Positions 7,247 to 11,512 of a DNA stretch of 11,512 nt are shown piece after piece; the stretch's first letter is position 1, and every line of letters starts with the position of its first letter. The stretch is from DASVSE01 sp036399715 (GTDB lineage Bacteria; Bacteroidota; Rhodothermia; Rhodothermales; Rubricoccaceae). The notes under the pieces were generated by a model, which worked only from the letters and a program-made list of their open reading frames with translations, made no database searches and was not told the DNA's origin. The position numbers were made by a program, and so were the translations under genes. Location: the NCBI GenBank assembly GCA_036399715.1, contig DASWMO010000269.1, positions 1 to 11,512 on the forward strand. The letters run 5' to 3'.

Positions 7247-7272
7247 CGGCGGATTTCGGGCGGGCGGTTAGA

Positions 7273-7299
7273 CCGGCCTCTCTCGCGAGTCTTGGCCGG
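7273..7299. repeat. Nested inverted repeat upstream of comM
   Basis: The outer arms CCGGCC (7273-7278) and GGCCGG (7294-7299) enclose the almost concentric 8-bp palindrome CTCGCGAG (7282-7289). It lies in the 71-bp gap between the 79-aa gene and comM, ending 18 bp before the comM ATG. It could form an RNA hairpin in the comM leader, act as a weak terminator without a T-run, or bind a dimeric regulator. Palindromes like this also arise easily in GC-rich DNA. Confidence 0.3.
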
Positions 7300-7317
7300 C
7301 ACACCCTTCCTGCCGCT

Positions 7318-8886
7318 ATGCTGTCGAGAGTTTGGAGCGCCGCCGTCGTCGGCGTGGACGCGCTCCCCATCGAGATCGAAACGCATTCGGAACCCAACAT
7401 CCCGCGATGGACGGTCGTCGGGCTGCCGGATGGGGCCGTGCGCGAGAGCCGGGACCGCGTCTGGGCGGCGCTCAAGAACAGCGGCCTGCCCGTCCCGCGT
7501 GGGGCGGTGACGGTCAACCTCGCCCCGGCCGACGTCCGCAAGGAGGGTTCTGCGTACGACCTCCCGATGGCGCTCGGGCTGCTCGCGGCTGAGCCGACGC
7601 ATAGCGGGGCGCGGGCGATCGAACAGGCGGTCCTGGACGAGCTCGCCATCGTCGGCGAGCTGGGCCTCGACGGCGCCGTGCGGCCGGTCCGCGGCGTGCT
7701 CCCAATGGCCGTCGGCGCGCTCGCGGACGGGCGGCGCGGCATCGTCGTGCCGGCCGAGAACGCCGCCGAGGCTGCCGTCGTCGAGGGTCTCGACGTGTAT
7801 CCTGTCGCAACGCTCCGTGAGGCGGTCGAGCTACTGACCGTTCGGAACGGCCGCGGCGATCGCGCCATTGCGCAGCCGTTCGTGGCTGGTGACGGGCTCG
7901 TCGGCGGACCCGACTTTGCCGACGTGCGTGGGCAGGCGTTCGTCAAGCGGGCGCTCGAAGTGGCGGCCGCCGGCGGACACAACGCGCTCCTCATCGGGCC
8001 GCCGGGGGCGGGCAAGACGATGCTCGCGCGCCGCCTCCCGACGATCCTCCCGCCGCTGACGGCGGCCGAGGCGCTCGAAACGACCAAGATCCTGTCGGTC
8101 GGCGGGCGACTCAACGGCTACGCGCGGCAGGGCCTGGTGAGCGTCCGACCGTTCCGCTCGCCGCACCACACGATCTCCAATGCCGGCCTCTGCGGCGGCG
8201 GGTCCGTGCCTGCGCCGGGTGAGATCTCGCTTGCCCACAACGGCGTCCTGTTTCTCGACGAACTGCCGGAGTTCGACCGGGCCGTGCTGGAGGTCCTCCG
8301 GCAGCCGCTAGAAGAGGGCGAGGTGACCATCTCTCGGGCCCGTGCGAGCGTCCGCTTCCCGGCGCGGTTCATGATGGTCGCGAGCATGAACCCGTGCCCG
8401 TGCGGCCACGCCGGTGACCCGACGCGGGCGTGCGTGTGTGGCCCAGCGAACGTGCAGCGCTACCTCTCGAAGGTCTCGGGGCCGCTCCTCGACCGCATTG
8501 ACCTGCACGTCGAGGTCGCGCCGGTGCCGTTCGAGGACCTCCGCCGGGCGGCCGACGCCGAGCCGAGTTCGGCCGTCCGGGCGCGCGTCGTCGCGGCGCG
8601 GGAGCGGCAGGCCGCGCGTGTCGCCGGCGAGGCGCACGCGCCGACGTGCAACGCCGGCCTGACCGCCCCGCAGGTCCGCCGCCACTGCACGCTCGACGCC
8701 TCCAGTCAGGCCCTCCTGCAGGCGGCGCTGACGCGCCTCGGCCTCTCGGCCCGCGCCCACGACCGCATCCTCAAAGTCGCCCGGACGATTGCGGACCTCG
8801 CGGCCGAGCCCGCGATCCGCGCCGAGCACGTCGCCGAGGCGATCCAGTACCGCTCGCTCGACCGCTCGGGCTGGGGCCTCAGCTAA
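7318..8886 (+). CDS. comM: ComM/YifB-family AAA+ ATPase (Mg-chelatase-like)
   Basis: A 522-aa AAA+ protein of the YifB/ComM family, often mislabelled magnesium chelatase subunit ChlI. ComM of naturally competent bacteria is a hexameric helicase that drives branch migration while incoming single-stranded DNA is integrated. The N-terminal S5/ChlI-like domain occupies about 1-170 (VVGLPDGAVRESRDRV, NLAPADVRKEGSAYDLP). The AAA+ core begins with DFADVRGQ; Walker A is G227-PPGAGKT-234 and Walker B is VLFLDE with Asp314-Glu315. The family-specific Cys cluster follows MNP: Cys360, Cys362, Cys372 and Cys374, probably a zinc site. The C-terminal Mg_chelatase_C domain holds GLSARAHDRILKVARTIADL and ends near AIQYRSLDR. 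Length and all motifs are normal. The ATG at 7318 fits the canonical family start (MLSRVWSAAVVGVDA). It may be read with the cytochrome cluster (71-bp gap) or from its own promoter. It is tail to tail with the ExbB-like gene, 11 bp apart. Confidence 0.95.
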   Translation: MLSRVWSAAVVGVDALPIEIETHSEPNIPRWTVVGLPDGAVRESRDRVWAALKNSGLPVPRGAVTVNLAPADVRKEGSAYDLPMALGLLAAEPTHSGARAIEQAVLDELAIVGELGLDGAVRPVRGVLPMAVGALADGRRGIVVPAENAAEAAVVEGLDVYPVATLREAVELLTVRNGRGDRAIAQPFVAGDGLVGGPDFADVRGQAFVKRALEVAAAGGHNALLIGPPGAGKTMLARRLPTILPPLTAAEALETTKILSVGGRLNGYARQGLVSVRPFRSPHHTISNAGLCGGGSVPAPGEISLAHNGVLFLDELPEFDRAVLEVLRQPLEEGEVTISRARASVRFPARFMMVASMNPCPCGHAGDPTRACVCGPANVQRYLSKVSGPLLDRIDLHVEVAPVPFEDLRRAADAEPSSAVRARVVAARERQAARVAGEAHAPTCNAGLTAPQVRRHCTLDASSQALLQAALTRLGLSARAHDRILKVARTIADLAAEPAIRAEHVAEAIQYRSLDRSGWGLS

Positions 8887-8897
8887 CGCTCGATTGG

Positions 8898-9563
8898 TCA
8901 GGCGCTCGGGCCGCGGAGCATGTTCAGAAAGTCGCCCGTGAGCGTGTCGATTCCCGCGGCCGCGTCGGCCATGCGGCCCGCGACGGCGTGGAACAGGCCG
9001 ACGAGCAGCAGCCCGACGGCCGCCCCGACCGCGGCGGGAATGAGCGCCGGCCAGAGCGCAGCGGGCTCCGCGCCCGAGCGGAGCAGCCCGATCAGGCCGG
9101 TCGCCGTCCCGAGCACGCCCGCGAGGGCGGCCGCGAGAGCCGCCGAGCGGACGGTTTCGAGCGCTCCGCTCACCCGCACCGTCTCGCGGCGCGCCGCCCC
9201 GGCAACGGCCGTCTGGATGTCTTCGATGGGACGGCCGAGGCGCTGCAGGCCCTCCGACACGACGCGCGCGGCGACGGTGTCTTGGCTGCTGCAGAAGTCG
9301 ATCGCCCCGACGAGGTTGCCGGCGCGGATAAAGCTCGCCACCGTCCGAACGACCTCGTCGCTGTCGGCTCCGGCGTCGCGGACGGTCCGCAGCGCGCGGA
9401 ATGTGGCGGCGAGGGCGGCCACGGCGGCCAGGGCGACGAGCACGAGCGCCCACCCCCCGGCGGTCCAGAAACCGGCCGACCCGAGCGGGGCGGCACCGGG
9501 CGCGACGCGCGAGGCTGCGCCGGCCGTCTGCAGAGCGGCGAGAAGGAGAAGCGGCGGGAGCAT
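8898..9563 (-). CDS. MotA/TolQ/ExbB-family proton channel subunit
   Basis: A 221-aa inner-membrane protein of the MotA/TolQ/ExbB family, whose pentamers use the proton gradient to drive a partner (ExbD/TolR) and then a periplasmic or outer-membrane machine. Residues 1-18 look like a signal peptide or extra helix. Then come a helix at about 37-55, a cytoplasmic domain of about 85 residues, and two helices at about 141-161 (LAGVLGTATGLIGLL, the family core with Thr153/Thr155) and about 168-193. The tail after 193 is short and amphipathic. Length and topology fit ExbB/TolQ rather than the longer MotA. It starts 6 nt after the stop of the tandem-HU gene, so the two are almost certainly one transcript. 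No ExbD/TolR gene follows, because comM converges immediately. The partner is either encoded elsewhere or replaced by something else. The assignment rests on topology and the core motif, so the family is likely but the machine it powers is unknown. Confidence 0.8.
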   Translation of the reverse strand: MLPPLLLLAALQTAGAASRVAPGAAPLGSAGFWTAGGWALVLVALAAVAALAATFRALRTVRDAGADSDEVVRTVASFIRAGNLVGAIDFCSSQDTVAARVVSEGLQRLGRPIEDIQTAVAGAARRETVRVSGALETVRSAALAAALAGVLGTATGLIGLLRSGAEPAALWPALIPAAVGAAVGLLLVGLFHAVAGRMADAAAGIDTLTGDFLNMLRGPSA

Positions 9564-9569
9564 CGGCAG

Positions 9570-10955
9570 TTACGGGAGGCGGACGGAAGCCGGAGCGGAC
9601 GTATCCGGGAAGGCCGCGAGCGAGTCGGCCGCGGGGAGCGGGGCGGCGGCTGTCTGGGGCTCCACGGTCGGGGCGACGATGGTCTCCGACAGCGGACGCC
9701 GCTCGTCGATGAACCAGTACAGCACGAGCGCGGAGAGGCCGAGGACGACCGCCGCGTAGAGGAAGGCCCAGGCGCGCCGCTCGGGACGTCCGGGCGCGGC
9801 CGGGTCGGGCACCTCCCGGCGAAGGGGCGGCGCGTGGGGCTCGTCGGCTGGAACGTCTGCGAGTTCTGCCGCGGCGTCTGGCGGTTCGACGAGGGGCGGG
9901 GGCTCTGGAAGCGGGTCGGTGGCGACCGAGAGAGCGTCGAACGCGGCGGGCGTGGGAGAGGGCGATGCGTCGAGCACTTCGGCGTCCTCGATGTCGTCGA
10001 GCCGGTCCAGCGGGCGTGCCTCGTCCGCCGCGAGGTCGACGAGCGGCGCCGGGTGCCAGTCGGCTGCAGAGACGTCGGGCGAGACGGGATCGCGGAGCGT
10101 CTCGCCTGACTCGAACGGAGTCGCGACGTCGGAGTCAGCCTCGCCAGTCGTGGCCTCCACCGGATGCGCGATCTCTGGAGCAGCCGACGGTGAACTGGTG
10201 TCGGCGGGCAGGGCGATGTCTGCCACGGGAGCGGCGACGGGCGGCGTGTCCGGCGGGCCGGTGACGGGTTCGGTGGTCCCCAGAGGCGTGGCCTCTGGTT
10301 CGTCGGTGAAGGTGCTCTCGGCGGGCGATGTCGGGACGGGGGCACCGGCCTGCACGTGCGGTTCTGGCGTCTCGTCGGCGGCCGCTCGGGGGGGCGCCTG
10401 CGTCTCGGCCGGCTCGTTGACGATGAGGTCGAGCAGGATGTCGACGGCCCCGGGCGGCTCGTCCGGCAGCGGGGGGAGCGGGGCCAGAGGCGCGACAGGC
10501 GGTGCGGGGGGCGGCGCCGGAGCCGGGGCGACCGCGACGGGCACGAGGCCCTCGTAGGCGCGGTTGACGGCCGCGAGAATCTCGGGCGCAGCGGCAAAGC
10601 GGACGCCGCTGCTGGTCCGCTGGAACACCCCGATGCCCTCGAGGCGGGCGTCGCCGGTGACCGCGAGGCGGGCGTCGAGCTGGTCGACGGCATCGCGGAA
10701 GGCGGCCGCGGCTGCCTCGGGCGGGCCGCCGAGGTGGCGCGCGAGTGCCTGCGCGAGGTCCGTCGGGTCCGACGTCCGGCCGAGCAGGCGAACGGCCTCG
10801 CCGGGCGGCATCAGCATGCGCTCACCGCCCGGGCCGGTCGCGATGCGGGCCGAGACGTGGGCGCGCGCGAGCGTCCCGATGCCGGGGAGCGGGGCGTCGG
10901 CGCCGGCCAGCAGGCGGTCGCGGACGGCGGCGGCGAGGGCGGCGAGTGGGGTCAA
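9570..10955 (-). CDS. Tandem HU (HU-CCDC81-like) protein with disordered linker and one TM helix
   Basis: A 461-aa protein built like the Bacteroidota HU-CCDC81 membrane proteins. Two HU/IHF-like modules occupy about 1-60 (PGIGTLARAHVSARI at 24-38, followed by the basic GGERMLMPPGEAV) and about 66-137 (LEGIGVFQRTSSGVRF at 105-120). Next is a linker of about 250 residues rich in Pro, Ala, Asp and Glu (140-390), a basic stop-transfer flank (RPERR), one TM helix (395-416), and a 45-residue Ala/Pro-rich periplasmic tail. Known relatives usually end in a peptidoglycan-binding SPOR domain; none is seen here. The start is uncertain. The frame is open to 11096 but that part overlaps the neighbouring barrel gene, and no ATG or GTG lies close to the first helix. 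TTG at 10955 is preferred and TTG at 10979 is the alternative. TAGCTTG on the minus strand (10983-10977) could be a -7 element for this gene. The HU assignment comes from pattern recognition, not from a search. Confidence 0.75.
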   Translation of the reverse strand: MTPLAALAAAVRDRLLAGADAPLPGIGTLARAHVSARIATGPGGERMLMPPGEAVRLLGRTSDPTDLAQALARHLGGPPEAAAAAFRDAVDQLDARLAVTGDARLEGIGVFQRTSSGVRFAAAPEILAAVNRAYEGLVPVAVAPAPAPPPAPPVAPLAPLPPLPDEPPGAVDILLDLIVNEPAETQAPPRAAADETPEPHVQAGAPVPTSPAESTFTDEPEATPLGTTEPVTGPPDTPPVAAPVADIALPADTSSPSAAPEIAHPVEATTGEADSDVATPFESGETLRDPVSPDVSAADWHPAPLVDLAADEARPLDRLDDIEDAEVLDASPSPTPAAFDALSVATDPLPEPPPLVEPPDAAAELADVPADEPHAPPLRREVPDPAAPGRPERRAWAFLYAAVVLGLSALVLYWFIDERRPLSETIVAPTVEPQTAAAPLPAADSLAAFPDTSAPASVRLP

Positions 10956-11035
10956 CGGACGGGCGGCTGGGGGGCGCAAGCTAGGCGGTCCGGGACGCGT
11001 GCGCCGCGAGACGCGCCGTGGCGCCGCGCGGAACG

Positions 11036-11512
11036 CTAGCGCGAGAGGCGCAGGCCGACGAGGACCGTGACCGGCGCCTCGGGGAAGCCTGGCCACCGCT
11101 CGACGGTCCCGACGAGGCGTTCGGCGCGGGCGACGAGCGCGAACGGCCCCGCGACGTCGTAGCGGGCGTCGAATCCGACGAGGGCGAACGCTGGCGCGTC
11201 GACATCACCGGTGATGTCGTCGGGGCGAGCGCTCTCGACGTGGGCCGTGAGCCCGGCGCGGCCCCGGCCCGCCGCGAAGGGCGCCGAGACGGCGGCGCGG
11301 GCGACGAGTGGCGCGTAGAACGGGAAGTCGCCAAACTCGAGGCGGCCGTAGCGCGCCTCGACACCCGCCGAGACGCTGGCGCCGTCGGCCTCGCCGACGG
11401 TGACGTCGGCCCCGACTCCGGCCGTCAGCGCGCGGACGTAACTCTCGGTGTAGAACCCCCCACTTCCCCGCTCGAAGACGAGTCGAGCGGGGGCGTAGGT
11501 GCCGAGCCCGTA
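11036..11512 (-). CDS. Outer-membrane beta-barrel protein, C-terminal part (5' end outside window)
   Basis: An open frame of 158 codons runs from the right window edge to a TAG stop (read on the minus strand). It has no internal ATG start near the edge, so it is the tail of a longer gene. The protein shows the alternating polar/hydrophobic, aromatic- and Gly-rich pattern of transmembrane beta strands: RLVFERGSGGFYTESYVRA, SAGVEARYGRLEF, APLVARAAVSAPF, AGLTAHVESAR, FALVARAERLVG and a final strand VTVLVGLRLSR. The last strand ends in a basic residue rather than the classical terminal Phe, as seen in some TonB-dependent receptors and porin-like proteins of Bacteroidota. The specific family cannot be named from this fragment. 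It lies 80 bp upstream of the tandem-HU gene on the same strand, and could share a transcript with it and the ExbB-like gene. Confidence 0.7.
   Translation of the reverse strand, partial: YGLGTYAPARLVFERGSGGFYTESYVRALTAGVGADVTVGEADGASVSAGVEARYGRLEFGDFPFYAPLVARAAVSAPFAAGRGRAGLTAHVESARPDDITGDVDAPAFALVGFDARYDVAGPFALVARAERLVGTVERWPGFPEAPVTVLVGLRLSR

Noticed and set aside
7318..8886. Reading comM as a true magnesium chelatase subunit of chlorophyll synthesis
   Set aside because: The N-terminal S5/ChlI domain, the Cys cluster after MNP and the C-terminal domain are those of YifB/ComM, and no bchD/bchH-like genes are present.
8308..9453. Minus-strand open frame of 381 codons over the end of comM and the ExbB-like gene
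   Set aside because: Arg-rich shadow; crosses a convergent gene junction and has no recognisable domain.
8646..10109. Plus-strand open frame of 487 codons across comM, the ExbB-like gene and the HU gene
   Set aside because: Arg/Gly/Asp/Glu-rich shadow crossing three better-supported genes; no domain seen.
10321..10560. GC-rich low-complexity stretch as a possible repeat array
   Set aside because: It encodes the Pro/Ala-rich linker of the HU protein; no regular repeat unit is visible.
9170..10693. Minus-strand open frame of 507 codons in another frame of the HU/ExbB region
   Set aside because: Ser/Pro/Arg-rich composition, straddles two genes, and the alternative frame has the HU motifs, the TM helix and the ExbB helices.
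10981..11364. Minus-strand open frame of 127 codons at the right end
   Set aside because: Ser/Arg-rich shadow; the other minus frame (11036-11512), open to the window edge, reads as a beta-barrel C-terminus.

Overview
The window is about 11.5 kb of very GC-rich, densely coded chromosomal DNA. Intergenic gaps are at most 141 bp. I see no rRNA, tRNA, CRISPR array, insertion sequence or phage gene. The most likely source is a GC-rich member of the Bacteroidota/Rhodothermota side of the tree (for example a Rubricoccus/Rubrivirga-like marine bacterium). Three observations support this: an HU-CCDC81-like membrane-anchored protein, a domain type known mainly from that group; no Shine-Dalgarno sequence in front of any gene; and a CytoC_RC-type diheme cytochrome of the kind common in those genomes. 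This placement is inference, not a database result.

Layout, left to right. (1) The 3' part of a gamma-glutamyltransferase gene (+), followed after 1 nt by a 10-TM EamA/DMT transporter gene (+). This looks like a translationally coupled pair. (2) An 80-bp gap with an inverted repeat, then a full-length, proofreading-competent DNA polymerase I gene (polA, +) of 1043 aa. It has an acidic/proline-rich N-terminal extension, an insertion of about 37 aa in the thumb region, and Tyr instead of Phe at the O-helix position that controls dideoxynucleotide discrimination. (3) NAD kinase (nadK, -), tail to tail with polA and only 12 bp away. (4) A 141-bp divergent intergenic region with weak promoter candidates in both directions. 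(5) A plus-strand cluster: a secreted diheme cytochrome c with a histidine-rich insertion, a 79-aa two-TM protein, and the ComM/YifB AAA+ ATPase gene linked to natural transformation. (6) A minus-strand cluster converging on comM with an 11-bp gap: the C-terminus of an outer-membrane beta-barrel protein (cut by the window end), a tandem-HU protein with a long disordered linker and a single TM helix (TTG start), and a MotA/TolQ/ExbB-like proton-channel subunit starting 6 nt after it.

Most of the window is housekeeping: replication and repair (polA, comM), cofactor supply (nadK), glutathione or gamma-glutamyl metabolism and small-molecule transport. The least explained part is region 6. A DNA-binding-like tandem HU module is tethered to the inner membrane, lacks the SPOR domain usual for this architecture, and is encoded next to an ExbB/TolQ-like channel subunit that has no ExbD/TolR partner here. 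This is the best candidate for an under-described system, possibly linking the nucleoid or incoming DNA to the energised envelope. That role is inferred from architecture and position only.
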